64,000 nt of DNA from Paenibacillus dendritiformis (GCF_945605565.1 NZ_OX216966.1:1991001-2055000); one strand, 5' to 3'; numbered from the stretch's first letter, positions 26,661 through 35,225 are shown. Translations and numbers: made by a program. The notes: a model not told the origin generated them from the letters alone.

Positions 26661-27533
26661 ATGGAGATGACAGGCAGACCAACCGAACGGAACCGCGAGG
26701 AACAGCGTCCGCAGGATTCGGATCGGGAGAGAGTAGAAATCGAGCTGCTCCTGGAAGGAATTTATCGGGTCTATGGTTACGATTTTCGGGACTATGCCTT
26801 TCCTTCTCTTCAACGGCGAATCTGGCATCAAGTATATGCCGAGCAGGTGGAGACGATCTCCGAATTGCAAAGCCGCGTGCTCCATAACCGGGACAGCCTG
26901 CAGCGGCTCGTGCACAGCCTGTCCATTCCGGTGACGGAAATGTTCCGCGATCCCCAGATGTTCGGCGCCTTCCGCCGCACCGTGGTCCCTTTGCTCCGAA
27001 CCTATCCGTACATCCGCATCTGGCATGCCGGCTGCTCGACGGGGGAGGAGGTCTACTCGATGGCCATCCTTCTTCACGAGGAAGGGCTGTACGAGAAGAC
27101 GAGACTGTATGCGACCGACATGAATTCGCGTTCGCTGGGCATTGCCAAGGAAGGCATCTGCCCCTTGGACAAAATGAAATTGTACACCAAAAACTATATG
27201 GAAGCGGGCGGCACCCGTTCCTTCTCCGAATATTACACGGCTTCCGGAGAAGGGGTCGTCATTCATCCCTACTTGCGCAAAAACATTATTTTTGCCGAGC
27301 ATAATCTGGCGACGGACCGTTCCTTCAACGAGTTCAATGTCATTCTCTGCCGCAATGTCATGATCTATTTCAACGACCCGCTGCGCAACCGGGTGCATGA
27401 GCTGTTCTACGAGAGTCTCGCCCCGCTGGGCGTGCTCATTGTCGGCGCCAAGGAATCGCTGCATTTCACGGTGCATGAATCACGCTATGAGGAGATGGAC
27501 CGGAACGAGAAGATTTATCGCAAAATACGGTAG
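26661..27533 (+). CDS. rsbM: CheR-type methyltransferase (RsbM-like)
   Basis: A 290-residue SAM-dependent glutamate methyltransferase. The N-terminal helical domain ends at VTEMFRDPQMF, the SAM site is IWHAGCSTGEEVYSMA (about 120-135) with ATDMN (151-155), and the C-terminal CRNVMIYF is typical of CheR. No chemoreceptor genes are nearby; instead it sits between two hybrid kinase genes, which matches RsbM, known to methylate and restrain the kinase RsbK in the B. cereus group. AAGGAG precedes ATG 26661; an upstream ATG at 26646 overlaps that site and is less likely. The next gene starts 12 nt later. Confidence 0.86.
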   Translation: MEMTGRPTERNREEQRPQDSDRERVEIELLLEGIYRVYGYDFRDYAFPSLQRRIWHQVYAEQVETISELQSRVLHNRDSLQRLVHSLSIPVTEMFRDPQMFGAFRRTVVPLLRTYPYIRIWHAGCSTGEEVYSMAILLHEEGLYEKTRLYATDMNSRSLGIAKEGICPLDKMKLYTKNYMEAGGTRSFSEYYTASGEGVVIHPYLRKNIIFAEHNLATDRSFNEFNVILCRNVMIYFNDPLRNRVHELFYESLAPLGVLIVGAKESLHFTVHESRYEEMDRNEKIYRKIR

Positions 27534-27545
27534 GAGGTACTACGG

Positions 27546-28760
27546 ATGACTACCTTGGAACCGATAAATATACTGATGGTCGATGACAGACCTGAAAATC
27601 TGCTGGCGCTGGAGGCGGTCCTGTCCGAAGAAAGCTACCGGCTCGTCAAGGCGACGTCGGGCGAGGAGGCCTTGCGCCATCTGATGAAGAGCGAATTCGC
27701 GGTCATCGTCCTCGACGTTCAAATGCCCGGCATGGACGGCATCGAGACCGCCAAGTGGATTAAAGCGCGGGAAAAGACGAAAAACATCCCGATCATCTTC
27801 GTATCCGCCAACTACAAAGAGACCGAGCATCTCTTCGCCGGCTATTCGGCAGGCGGGATAGATTACATGATCAAGCCGTTCGTCCCCCATATTCTCAAAT
27901 CCAAAATTCACAGCTTCGTCGGCATGTTCCTGGCGCAGAAGCGGTTGCAAGCGCAGAAGATGCTCCTTCACCAGAAGACGCAGGAGCTGGAGCGGATGAA
28001 CCGCGAGCTGGCTGCGGCGAAGGAAGCCGCCGAACGCGCCGCTCTCGCCCGGACGCAGTTCCTGGCGATGATGAGCCATGAGATCCGCACCCCGATGAAC
28101 GGAGTGCTCGGCATGGTCGATCTGCTGATGGATACCGAACTCACTCCCGAGCAGGGGAATTATGCCGAGATGATCCGGAAGAGCGCGGATGCGCTTATTC
28201 GGACGATCAACAACATTCTCGACTTCACGAAGATGGAGTCGGGCAAGCTGGAGCTGGACGAATTCCCGTTCAACTGCAACGCGCTCGTCTCGGAAGTGTA
28301 TGAGCTGTTCACGCCCGAAGCGAGCAAGCGCGATCTGAAGCTGACATACACCATTGCGCCCGATGTGCCGAATTGTCTCTACGGCGACATGTTCCGGCTG
28401 CGGCAGATTCTCGTCAACCTGGTCGGGAACGCCGTCAAGTTCACGGACAGCGGTGAGGTCGAGATCCGCATCTCCCTTCTGCCGGAACGGCAGCGAGAAG
28501 AGGACCAGGAACGGATGAAGGTCCAATTTGAAGTGAAGGATTCGGGCGTCGGCATTCCCGAAAATAAAATGGACGGGCTGTTCCAGCCGTTCTCCCAACT
28601 GGATTCCTCGATGAACCGCAAGTACGGCGGAAGCGGGCTCGGACTGGCGATCTGCAAATCGCTCGTCCACATGATGCAGGGAGATATCCGTACCGTTCCC
28701 GTAGAGGAAGGCGCATTGTTCGTCTTCCATGTATGGCTGGGGACATGCGAGGAGCCGTAG
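27546..28760 (+). CDS. Receiver-histidine kinase fusion
   Basis: A 404-residue soluble protein: N-terminal receiver (1-125; Asp13/14, Asp57 in [13 protein letters not shown], Lys110 in DYMIKPF), a coiled coil (128-170), then HisKA with His178 in [14 protein letters not shown] and a HATPase domain (N box [29 protein letters not shown]). It has no membrane segment or sensory domain, so it is probably driven by phosphorylation of its own receiver, for instance from the upstream RsbK-like kinase, and passes phosphate onward. Ribosome binding site AGGAGG about 10 nt upstream. This fourth member is not part of the standard RsbKYM set. Confidence 0.85.
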   Translation: MTTLEPINILMVDDRPENLLALEAVLSEESYRLVKATSGEEALRHLMKSEFAVIVLDVQMPGMDGIETAKWIKAREKTKNIPIIFVSANYKETEHLFAGYSAGGIDYMIKPFVPHILKSKIHSFVGMFLAQKRLQAQKMLLHQKTQELERMNRELAAAKEAAERAALARTQFLAMMSHEIRTPMNGVLGMVDLLMDTELTPEQGNYAEMIRKSADALIRTINNILDFTKMESGKLELDEFPFNCNALVSEVYELFTPEASKRDLKLTYTIAPDVPNCLYGDMFRLRQILVNLVGNAVKFTDSGEVEIRISLLPERQREEDQERMKVQFEVKDSGVGIPENKMDGLFQPFSQLDSSMNRKYGGSGLGLAICKSLVHMMQGDIRTVPVEEGALFVFHVWLGTCEEP

Positions 28761-28773
28761 GATTCGATTCGAT

Positions 28774-28799
28774 GTTTCGGGCCCTCGCATTTCGGTTAT
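28774..28799 (+). promoter_or_regulatory. Sigma-B-type promoter of rsbV-rsbW-sigB
   Basis: GTTTCG (28774-28779), 14-nt spacer, GGTTAT (28794-28799), 60 nt before the rsbV start. Autoregulation of the rsbV-rsbW-sigB operon by sigma-B is established in Bacillus. Confidence 0.7.
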
Positions 28800-28858
28800 T
28801 TACGTTACAGTGAGGGATTAGGTCAGAACCTAGAAGTCGTGAGTTAGGAGAGGAAGCT

Positions 28859-29179
28859 ATGAACGGCAATAAATTCAAAGTAACGACGCAGCAAGATGAA
28901 CATCAAGTGACAGTGCATTTGCAAGGGGATCTGGACTTGGCGGCCGCAGGGGAGTTCCGCAGCCTGCTGGAGCCGATTGTCAATGACCCGGCACTGGATT
29001 TGACCTTGGATCTGCAGGAGCTTACCTATATCGACAGCACCGGGATCGGGATTCTCATCTCCGTGCTGAAGCTTCGGAAGGAGCAGCAAGCGCAGTTCCG
29101 CATCGTTCATGTTCCGCAGCAGATTCAGAAGCTGTTCGATATGACGGGGATTTCGAAGTTTTTGACACCGAACGCATAA
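28859..29179 (+). CDS. rsbV: Anti-anti-sigma factor RsbV
   Basis: A 106-residue STAS-domain protein. The phosphorylatable serine is Ser60 in LTYIDSTGIGILIS, the equivalent of Ser56 in B. subtilis RsbV. Unphosphorylated RsbV binds RsbW and frees sigma-B; RsbW phosphorylates it and the PP2C phosphatase reverses this. AGGAGAGGAAG precedes the ATG. It is the first of three tightly spaced genes behind a sigma-B-type promoter. Confidence 0.93.
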   Translation: MNGNKFKVTTQQDEHQVTVHLQGDLDLAAAGEFRSLLEPIVNDPALDLTLDLQELTYIDSTGIGILISVLKLRKEQQAQFRIVHVPQQIQKLFDMTGISKFLTPNA

Positions 29180-29208
29180 ATTTAAGGGATGATGAAAGGG
29201 AATGACTT

Positions 29209-29667
29209 ATGGCAAATGACAGAGAGCGGAAGCAAATCAAATTAATTCTGCCTGCGCAAGCGGCATATGTCGATCTGGCCCGTCTGACGCTGTACGGCAT
29301 TGCAAGCCGCATCGGGTTCTCTTACGAGGATATCGAGGATATGAAGGTCGCCATCTCCGAGGCCTGTAACAACGCGGTATTATACGCTTACCGAACGACG
29401 CAGGGGATGGTCGAAATTATTTTCGAGGAGGGACCTGACGAGATCGGCATCATGGTCAAGGACGAGGGCGGCAGCTTCGATGCGGACAGCAAGACGAGCG
29501 GCTTATGCGGGTGGCATGAGAAGAGCCTGGACGAGGTAGAAGCCGGGGGGCTCGGGTTCTACCTGATGCAGGCGCTGATGGATGATGTGGAAGTGATGAG
29601 CACGGAGGGGCGAGGCACTGTTGTCAAAATGCGCAAGCGACTTTTGAAAAGCGGAGAACTGATATGA
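29209..29667 (+). CDS. rsbW: Serine kinase and anti-sigma-B factor RsbW
   Basis: A 152-residue GHKL-fold serine kinase, slightly shorter than the 160 residues of B. subtilis. The start region LPAQAAYVDLARLTLYGIAS and the ATP-site motifs DMKVAISEACNNAVLYAY, VKDEGGSFD and GGLGFYLMQALMDDV agree with RsbW rather than the sporulation paralog SpoIIAB. It holds sigma-B inactive or phosphorylates RsbV. Its stop overlaps the sigB start by 4 nt, so both are translated in a coupled way. Confidence 0.93.
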   Translation: MANDRERKQIKLILPAQAAYVDLARLTLYGIASRIGFSYEDIEDMKVAISEACNNAVLYAYRTTQGMVEIIFEEGPDEIGIMVKDEGGSFDADSKTSGLCGWHEKSLDEVEAGGLGFYLMQALMDDVEVMSTEGRGTVVKMRKRLLKSGELI

Positions 29668-30434
29668 GCGCAGCCTCCCGGCATGGAACAGCCGAAGATG
29701 CGATTCAGCTCATCAGTGATTATCAGAAGACGCAGGACAACGATATCGCCACGCTCCTCATCCACAAGTATGAGCCCATGGTCAAGATGGCCGCTGGCAA
29801 AATTTCGCGCAACCGTCCCGATTTGTACGAAGACCTGATGCAGGTCGGCAATATGGCATTGATTCGTCTGCTGCAGCAATTCGACAGCTCCTTGGGCGTA
29901 CCCTTCGAAGCTTATGCGATGAAGAGCATGATCGGTCATATGAAAAATTTCCTTCGGGACAAGTCGTGGTATATTCAAGTGCCGCGCCGAATCAAGGAGA
30001 AGGGAGCCCTCATTCAGCAGACGATCGACGAATTGACCGTTCAGCTGGAACGTTCGCCGAACGTGGAGGAGATTGCGGAGCGGCTCGAATTATCCGTTGA
30101 GGAGACTGTCGAAGTATTGGCCGGCCGGGAATGCTATCATTATGTGTCGCTGGACACGCCATTGTCGCAGGAAGAGAGCGCGGCGACGCTGGGGGAGCTG
30201 ATCAGCTCGGACAGCGACGATTACGAAGCCGTCGAGCGCCGGATGGATCTGAGCGATGCGATGGCAGCGCTCAAAGCGGAAGAGCGGCAGGTGCTTGCCC
30301 TCGTATTCGAGGAAGGGCTGTCCCAGCGCGCGGCCGCCGAACGGCTCGGGGTATCCCAGATGAGCGTCTCGCGGATTCAACGCAGAGCAACGGACAAGCT
30401 CCGGCATATTCTATCCTCCCGCTATGACGGATAG
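29664..30434 (+). CDS. sigB: RNA polymerase sigma factor sigma-B
   Basis: A 256-residue sigma-70 group 3 factor. Region 2 is visible in DLMQVGNMALIRLLQQFDSS and FEAYAMKSMIGHMKNFLRDK, region 3 in VPRRIKEKGALIQQTIDELT, and region 4 with its helix-turn-helix in SQRAAAERLGVSQMSVSRIQ. The opening ISDYQKTQDNDIATLLIHKY matches SigB more than SigF or SigG, and the partners are RsbV and RsbW. It directs the general stress regulon, of which at least four members with matching promoters lie within 10 kb. Confidence 0.92.
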   Translation: MSAASRHGTAEDAIQLISDYQKTQDNDIATLLIHKYEPMVKMAAGKISRNRPDLYEDLMQVGNMALIRLLQQFDSSLGVPFEAYAMKSMIGHMKNFLRDKSWYIQVPRRIKEKGALIQQTIDELTVQLERSPNVEEIAERLELSVEETVEVLAGRECYHYVSLDTPLSQEESAATLGELISSDSDDYEAVERRMDLSDAMAALKAEERQVLALVFEEGLSQRAAAERLGVSQMSVSRIQRRATDKLRHILSSRYDG

Positions 30435-30463
30435 CTGTCCTGCGCCTTATGCCGCGGACAGAA

Positions 30464-30490
30464 CGAAGCACGCCTCCAGGGCGTGCTTCG
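30464..30490. terminator. Terminator after sigB
   Basis: Perfect 11-bp stem CGAAGCACGCC / GGCGTGCTTCG with a TCCAG loop between the converging sigB and the small minus-strand gene. The T tail is poor, but no competing hairpin is present. Confidence 0.65.
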
Positions 30491-30531
30491 ATGGTTGCTC
30501 TTCTCGATCATTCGGGTCATCCCCATAACAC

Positions 30532-30939
30532 TCAGTCCGTCATGGCTTGAACCTGTCTCAGCTCCGCTTCGCACGGAGCGATGGCATGGAGCAGATCCGC
30601 ATCGGAAGCGGGGGGCTCCACGCCGGGAACGCTGAGCTTGCGCTCGAGCTGGGCGCACAGCTTCGACAGGATCGTCCACGCTCTTGCCTGTATCGCTTCC
30701 GGCACAGGCGCGTTGCTCGAGAAGCCCGCCAAGCCGGCTTCGACCTGCAACGCTCCGTTCGCCAGCTTGACAGCCGGAACGGTGAACATATGGCTTGCCC
30801 TTGCTGTATCAAGCGCCTCGTTCACCAGCCCCAGCACGAAGACTTCCTGCTCGCTGCACTGAATGCCGGTGAAGCCGTGCCGCAAAAATAATTTGCGCAC
30901 GGCTTCGGCCTGAGCAGAGACGGGAGGTATCGGCGTCAT
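30532..30939 (-). CDS. Hypothetical protein downstream of the ytxH-like gene
   Basis: A 135-residue protein that I do not recognise. It is soluble and alpha-helical in appearance, opening MTPIPPVSAQAEAVRKLFLR, with a hydrophobic centre and an acidic C-terminus containing two cysteines (Cys near 28 and near 124). The start is ATG 30939, 7 nt behind GGGAGG; an ATG at 30945 would be too close to that site. It begins 14 nt after the YtxH-like stop and so shares its sigma-B-type promoter, which suggests a stress-related role. Confidence 0.6.
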   Translation of the reverse strand: MTPIPPVSAQAEAVRKLFLRHGFTGIQCSEQEVFVLGLVNEALDTARASHMFTVPAVKLANGALQVEAGLAGFSSNAPVPEAIQARAWTILSKLCAQLERKLSVPGVEPPASDADLLHAIAPCEAELRQVQAMTD

Positions 30940-30953
30940 TCCCATTCCTCCCG

Positions 30954-31319
30954 TCAGTTCGAGTTCAGCTGACTCGCCACTTCATCCGCCACATCGGAAG
31001 AAGCTTCCTTCAACTGCGCCGTCGCTTCGGATGCGGCGTCCTTCACGGTAGCCGCCACCTGCTGGGACGCATCCTTCATGCTGTGCACGACCGCTTCGGC
31101 CTTGCTGCCGACCGACTTGACGGCATCGGCGGTCTTCGTGCCGAGATCACAGGCGATATCCTTCGTCTTCTCGCCCACCTTCTGCGCCGTGTCGCACAGA
31201 TCGGAACGCAATTCGCGGCCCGACTTCGGTGCCAGCAGCAGGGCAGCCGCCGCGCCGATAATGCCGCCGACGATGGCGCCTTTCAAAAATCCGTTGGAAT
31301 TGTTATTATTTTCACTCAC
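30954..31319 (-). CDS. YtxH-domain general stress protein
   Basis: A 121-residue protein with one glycine/alanine-rich membrane segment (GFLKGAIVGGIIGAAAALLLAP) followed by KSGRELRSDL, the hallmark of the YtxH family, then a long helical Ala/Lys/Glu repeat tail. YtxH of B. subtilis belongs to the sigma-B regulon. GTG start at 31319 behind AAGGAGAT; an ATG at 31343 lacks a site. A sigma-B-like promoter is present upstream and a second gene follows in the same transcript. Confidence 0.85.
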   Translation of the reverse strand: MSENNNNSNGFLKGAIVGGIIGAAAALLLAPKSGRELRSDLCDTAQKVGEKTKDIACDLGTKTADAVKSVGSKAEAVVHSMKDASQQVAATVKDAASEATAQLKEASSDVADEVASQLNSN

Positions 31320-31364
31320 TATCATCATCTCCTTGTACGTCATTCGTTGCTATCTACCATACGA

Positions 31365-31390
31365 TTACACCGATTTACCGCTTTTGAAAC
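31365..31390 (-). promoter_or_regulatory. Candidate sigma-B-type promoter of the ytxH-like gene
   Basis: On the minus strand GTTTCA (31390-31385), 14-nt spacer, GTGTAA (31370-31365). The -10 element has one extra deviation from GGGTAA compared with the other three sites, so this is the weakest of the set. Confidence 0.5.
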
Positions 31391-31417
31391 AGGCTGTGCC
31401 GAAATTTGATCCCCCAA

Positions 31418-32122
31418 TTACGCACGGCGCTTGCGGCGGATCCATTGCAGCGCGTAAATGCAGGTGGTAAGCCAGACGCCTCCTGCGCAGAAGCCGGCGA
31501 TCACATCCGTAGCATAATGCACGCCCAGATAAATCCGGCTCAAGCCGATGGCCAGGATGAGCAGCCCGGTCAGGACGAGAATATAGGCGGCAGGCCGCCC
31601 CCGTTCCTTGCGATGCAGCCAGAGGAGATAGCCAAGCATGCCATAGAACGCGATCGAAGCCATGGAATGGCCGCTCGGGAAGCTGTATCCGGATTCGACC
31701 ACCCAGTGCTCCCATGACGGTCTGGCGCGCTGAATCAGGTTTTTGATGATCAGGTTCAGCGTGTAGCTGCCGCCAAGCGCGGCCAGCAAGCCGAGCGCAT
31801 CCCAGCGCCGCTTGAATCCCCAGGCGCAAATGCCTGCGCACAGCAGCGAGATGGGGATAATGCCGTGGCTGGAAGCGAGATCGGTGAACAAGGCTACGGC
31901 CTTGGTCAGCCCCGGCGATGCGGCGAGCCGCACCGTGTCCGTGACGGCGGCGTCAAATTGTTGAAAGTTGTCCGCGAGGACTCCCCGAATCAACACAAAA
32001 AGCAGTACGATCAGAATCAGAACGGCAAGGCCGCCCCATAATAGGCTTAATGTGAACATCGCCGTTTCTTTCGGGGAGGGGGCGGCCGGTTTGTTGCTGG
32101 ATTGATGATTCATCGCTGTCAT
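31418..32122 (-). CDS. PAP2-family membrane phosphatase
   Basis: A 234-residue protein with about six membrane helices and the three PAP2 active-site blocks: KNLIQRARP, YSFPSGHSM and SRIYLGVHYATDVIAG. Members remove phosphate from lipid phosphates such as undecaprenyl pyrophosphate or phosphatidic acid on the outer membrane face. ATG 32122 has AAGGAG with a 5-nt spacer. It lies just upstream of the ytxH-like gene on the same strand but with about 100 nt between that contain the ytxH-like promoter. Confidence 0.87.
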   Translation of the reverse strand: MTAMNHQSSNKPAAPSPKETAMFTLSLLWGGLAVLILIVLLFVLIRGVLADNFQQFDAAVTDTVRLAASPGLTKAVALFTDLASSHGIIPISLLCAGICAWGFKRRWDALGLLAALGGSYTLNLIIKNLIQRARPSWEHWVVESGYSFPSGHSMASIAFYGMLGYLLWLHRKERGRPAAYILVLTGLLILAIGLSRIYLGVHYATDVIAGFCAGGVWLTTCIYALQWIRRKRRA

Positions 32123-32319
32123 GATTTCTCCTTAAGCGGCACACAGGCGGGTGAACACATGCTCTCGCCTGAGGCTGTGTGAATATAAATAGACCGAATA
32201 CAGGAAAGAGCCCCATTATATGAATATCACAAAGCTTCTATCGAATGCAAATAGACCGATAGGCAGCGGCTTCGGAAAGGGATATAATTTAGGAAGTGGC
32301 TACGAGGAAAGGAAGACCG

Positions 32320-33330
32320 ATGATGAATGAACGACTGATAGAAGAAACGCGCAACGGCTGGCTGGAATGCGAGCATCGGGGCGCGATATGCGGCATGGAC
32401 GAACATGGCCGCATCCGTTATGCTGTAGGGGACACGGCCCGGCCGATGTTTCTCCGTTCGGCAGCCAAGCCGCTGCAGGCGATTCCGGTCGTGCGAAGCG
32501 GAATGCTGGATCATTTCCAGCTTGAGGATCGGGACTTGGCGCTAATGACTGCCTCGCACCGGGGAGAAGCGGCCCATGTCGATACGTTGGAGCATGTGAT
32601 GGAGCATTGCGAGCTTCGCGACGAGGAGCTGATCTGCAGTCCTTCTCTGCCGCTCCATGAGGAATCAAGAGAAGCGCTGCTTCGCCAGGGCGGAGACCGG
32701 CGGCGCATGTACCACAATTGCGCGGGCAAGCATTTCGGCGTGTTGGCCTGGAGCAAGATGGCCGGCATGGACATGGCATCGTATGCCGATCCCGCGCATC
32801 CGGCCCAGCGCCAGATGAGAGACATGATCAGCTACATGTCGGAAGTGCCGCAGGAGGCGATGATTCAAGGGACGGACGGATGCGGATTCCCGGTATACGG
32901 CATTCCGCTGACCGGTCTGGCGACCGCCTACCTTAAGCTGGCCTGTCCTGATCTGATCGGAGACGCGTCCACGAGGGAAGCCGCGGCGCGCGTTCGCCGC
33001 GCGATGCAGCGCTATCCGTTCCTGGTCGGGGGCACGGACCGGGTCGACTCGCTGCTGATGGAGGATGACAACATCATCGCCAAGGGCGGGTTCAAAGGGA
33101 TCTTCGCCTTCGCGCTGACCAAGGAGCGGCTCGGCTTCGCCTTCAAGATAGCCGACGGATCAGATGAAGAGTGGGCGTTGGTGACTGCCTCCATTCTGGA
33201 GCAGATCGGGTACGAGCGCCGGGAGACGGTAGAGCGTCTTCGCAGCCGGATACCGGCGGTGATTCTCAATGACAACGGCCGGCAGGTCGGGGAACGACGG
33301 ACCGTCTTCGTGCTGAAGCCGGGAACGTAA
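32320..33330 (+). CDS. Asparaginase (thermolabile / L-asparaginase II Pfam family)
   Basis: A 336-residue enzyme of the family that includes Rhizobium etli asparaginase II, different from the classical bacterial AnsA/AnsB fold. Key blocks: FLRSAAKPLQAIP, MTASHRGEAAHV, MYHNCAGKHFGVLAW, GTDGCGFPVYGIPL and a C-terminal GGTDRVDSLLM and AKGGFKGIFAFAL. The Ser-x-x-Lys pair and the Cys in TDGCG fit the catalytic residues proposed for the family. It hydrolyses asparagine to aspartate and ammonia. ATG 32320 follows GAGGAAAGGAAG. The CutC gene follows 47 nt after it. Confidence 0.85.
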   Translation: MMNERLIEETRNGWLECEHRGAICGMDEHGRIRYAVGDTARPMFLRSAAKPLQAIPVVRSGMLDHFQLEDRDLALMTASHRGEAAHVDTLEHVMEHCELRDEELICSPSLPLHEESREALLRQGGDRRRMYHNCAGKHFGVLAWSKMAGMDMASYADPAHPAQRQMRDMISYMSEVPQEAMIQGTDGCGFPVYGIPLTGLATAYLKLACPDLIGDASTREAAARVRRAMQRYPFLVGGTDRVDSLLMEDDNIIAKGGFKGIFAFALTKERLGFAFKIADGSDEEWALVTASILEQIGYERRETVERLRSRIPAVILNDNGRQVGERRTVFVLKPGT

Positions 33331-33377
33331 GCGGCTGCAACCGAAGGCGGGAACGCAACATGGAGAGAGGCAGGGTG

Positions 33378-34082
33378 ATGGAGATGAAGCAAGTGCTGCT
33401 GGAAGTGATAGGGACGACACGGGAAGAGGTGGTGACAGCGGCCCGGAACGGGGCGGATCGAATCGAGCTGATTACCGCCATTACCGAAGGCGGGCTGACG
33501 CCGAGCCTCGGACTTGTGTATGAGGCGGTGGAGGCGGTGGACATTCCGGTCAACGTCATGATCCGGCCGCACAGCCGATCTTTTATGTATGATGCGGATG
33601 ATATGCGAACGATTGTGGCCGATGTGCGGCTCATCCGTTCTACCGGAGCGAACGCGATCGTATTCGGCGCCTTGACGCCGGAAGGAACGATAGACAAGGC
33701 AGCTCTCGAGCAGGTGCTTGAGGCCGCCGACGGCCTGCCGATGACCTTCCATCGGGCCGTGGACGAGACGAGGGACATCTATGAAGCGCTCGATGTGCTG
33801 CTCGGGTATCCTCAGATTACGAGCGTACTGACCTCGGGAGGACAGCCGAGCGCCTTGCAGGCGACCGATGTAATCGCCGAGATGGTCCGGCGCGCGGAAG
33901 GCTCCTTGCTGTCGATTCTGGCCGGCAGCGGGCTTACGGTGGAGTCGGTCGGCGGATTCATTCAGGAGACGGGCGTCCGCCATGTCCATTTCGGATCGAA
34001 CGTAAGGCAGGGAACGCGGTCACTGTCGCCGATCGATCCCGAGCGGTTGTCAGGTCTGGCCGCGCTGCTTCGCACAGTATAG
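33378..34082 (+). CDS. cutC: CutC-family protein
   Basis: A 234-residue TIM-barrel protein with CutC signatures: LEVIGTTREEVVTAARNGADRIEL, NVMIRPHSRSFMYDADD, FGALTPEGTID, MTFHRAVDET, ITSVLTSGGQ and ILAGSGLTVESV. The family was named for copper tolerance in E. coli, though a direct copper role is disputed; it may act in metabolism. I favour ATG 33378 after AGAGAGGCAGGG; ATG 33360 is an alternative. Probably co-transcribed with the asparaginase. Confidence 0.88.
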   Translation: MEMKQVLLEVIGTTREEVVTAARNGADRIELITAITEGGLTPSLGLVYEAVEAVDIPVNVMIRPHSRSFMYDADDMRTIVADVRLIRSTGANAIVFGALTPEGTIDKAALEQVLEAADGLPMTFHRAVDETRDIYEALDVLLGYPQITSVLTSGGQPSALQATDVIAEMVRRAEGSLLSILAGSGLTVESVGGFIQETGVRHVHFGSNVRQGTRSLSPIDPERLSGLAALLRTV

Positions 34083-34097
34083 ACGTCCAATCCCGCC

Positions 34098-34132
34098 CTT
34101 GACCGGCTGCCGGCTCTGCCGGCCCGGTCAAG
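34098..34132. terminator. Hairpin between convergent cutC and DUF1128 genes
   Basis: Stem CTTGACCGG / CCGGTCAAG enclosing an inner GCCGGC pair. No T tract, so termination efficiency is uncertain. Confidence 0.5.
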
Positions 34133-34141
34133 AGCAGGAAC

Positions 34142-34366
34142 TCAGCCCTGGCGCAGGCGGCCGAGCTCGGAGACGAGCGCTTCCATTTCGCTAATGCTGT
34201 ACGATGATTTGCTCATGACGATGTCGTATACATCCTTAATATCGTCATATTGCTCCACGGAGAAGGCGGAGGGCTGCATCGCGGCTGCCGTCGCCATCTT
34301 CAGGCGCCCCTTGATCGCCTCAATCATCAATTCCACGTTCTGCTGCGTTTTTTCATTGGTAATCAT
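34142..34366 (-). CDS. DUF1128 protein (YfkK-like, UPF0435)
   Basis: A 74-residue soluble protein with the pattern NVELMIEAIKGRLKMATAAA, YDDIKDVYDIVMSK and FSISEMEA-like YSISEMEALVSELGRLR, matching B. subtilis YfkK in length and sequence as remembered. Function unknown. ATG 34366 lies behind GAGGAGGAATAGC; the longer frame to 34414 is not supported. Confidence 0.88.
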   Translation of the reverse strand: MITNEKTQQNVELMIEAIKGRLKMATAAAMQPSAFSVEQYDDIKDVYDIVMSKSSYSISEMEALVSELGRLRQG

Positions 34367-34542
34367 GCTATTCCTCCTCGAACGGTTGTGAACAACCTGC
34401 TCGTATTGTATCACGAATGCGGTGGAAACTGAACGAACTCCCGGGATGCGCTCCCGCCAGCTGGCCTGCGGGACAGGCTTGGCATGGCAGGAAATGTGAA
34501 GTACAATAAGGCATCATGAAGATGAAAAGGAGTACGCAACCG

Positions 34543-35094
34543 ATGCAGCTCAATTTATTTCCGCCCCTGGATCCCCGGTCCGCGGAGAGGCGGCAGAAGA
34601 TGGCGGGAGCGCAGCTGTCCGGTTTTTTGCAATCGGTGGCCGCGTCGCATCCGTCCGAGCCGGTCACGTTCATCTGTATCGGAACCGACCGTTCCACGGG
34701 GGACGCGCTTGGCCCGCTGGTGGGAACCAGGCTGCGTGAGAGCGGATGGACGAATGTGATCGGCTGCCTGGACGAGCCTTGCGATTCGTCCAATCTGGAG
34801 GCGAGGCTCGCCGGATTGCCGGATAATCTCCTCACCATTGCGATCGACGCCTGCCTTGGCCATCCTTCGACGGTAGGCTATTATCTGGTCGGCAATCAGC
34901 CGCTGCTTCCCGCGGAATCGGTTGGCATGGCGCTCCCTCCCGTAGGCCGTTACAGCATCGCCGCGGTCGTCAATACGATCGGGCCGAAGCCGTACTGGAC
35001 CCTGCAGACAACTTCTCTCCGCTTCGTGATGAAGATGGCGCATGAAGTGGCGGATGCCATTATGCAATCTTTTCCAGGTAATCGTAAGGAATAA
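34543..35094 (+). CDS. yyaC: YyaC-type sporulation protein (DUF1256)
   Basis: A 183-residue protein related to the germination protease GPR/hydrogenase-maturation fold: FICIGTDRSTGDALGPLVGT, GCLDEPCDSSNLEARLA, AIDACLGHPSTVGYY and PPVGRYSIAAVVN are characteristic of YyaC. In Bacillus it is made during sporulation; its substrate is not established. ATG 34543 has AAAAGGAG 10 nt upstream; in-frame ATGs at 34516 and 34522 lie before that site. It indicates a spore former. Confidence 0.86.
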   Translation: MQLNLFPPLDPRSAERRQKMAGAQLSGFLQSVAASHPSEPVTFICIGTDRSTGDALGPLVGTRLRESGWTNVIGCLDEPCDSSNLEARLAGLPDNLLTIAIDACLGHPSTVGYYLVGNQPLLPAESVGMALPPVGRYSIAAVVNTIGPKPYWTLQTTSLRFVMKMAHEVADAIMQSFPGNRKE

Positions 35095-35169
35095 AAAAGG
35101 TATTTTCCCCATATGAATGATGTCGTGGGCCTGGGGAGGCATCCCGTTCGACAGGTTCGGATACAGAAT

Positions 35170-35198
35170 AAAGAGCCGGACCCGACATCCGACTCTTT
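35170..35198 (-). terminator. Candidate terminator for the toxin mRNA
   Basis: Read on the minus strand, AAAGAG-TCGGA pairs with TCCGG-CTCTTT and runs into TTTATTCTGT. It would end a transcript coming from the 35344 start about 50 nt after the toxin stop. Confidence 0.45.
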
Positions 35199-35225
35199 GG
35201 CACTGATCGCGTCAACCCCTATGTT

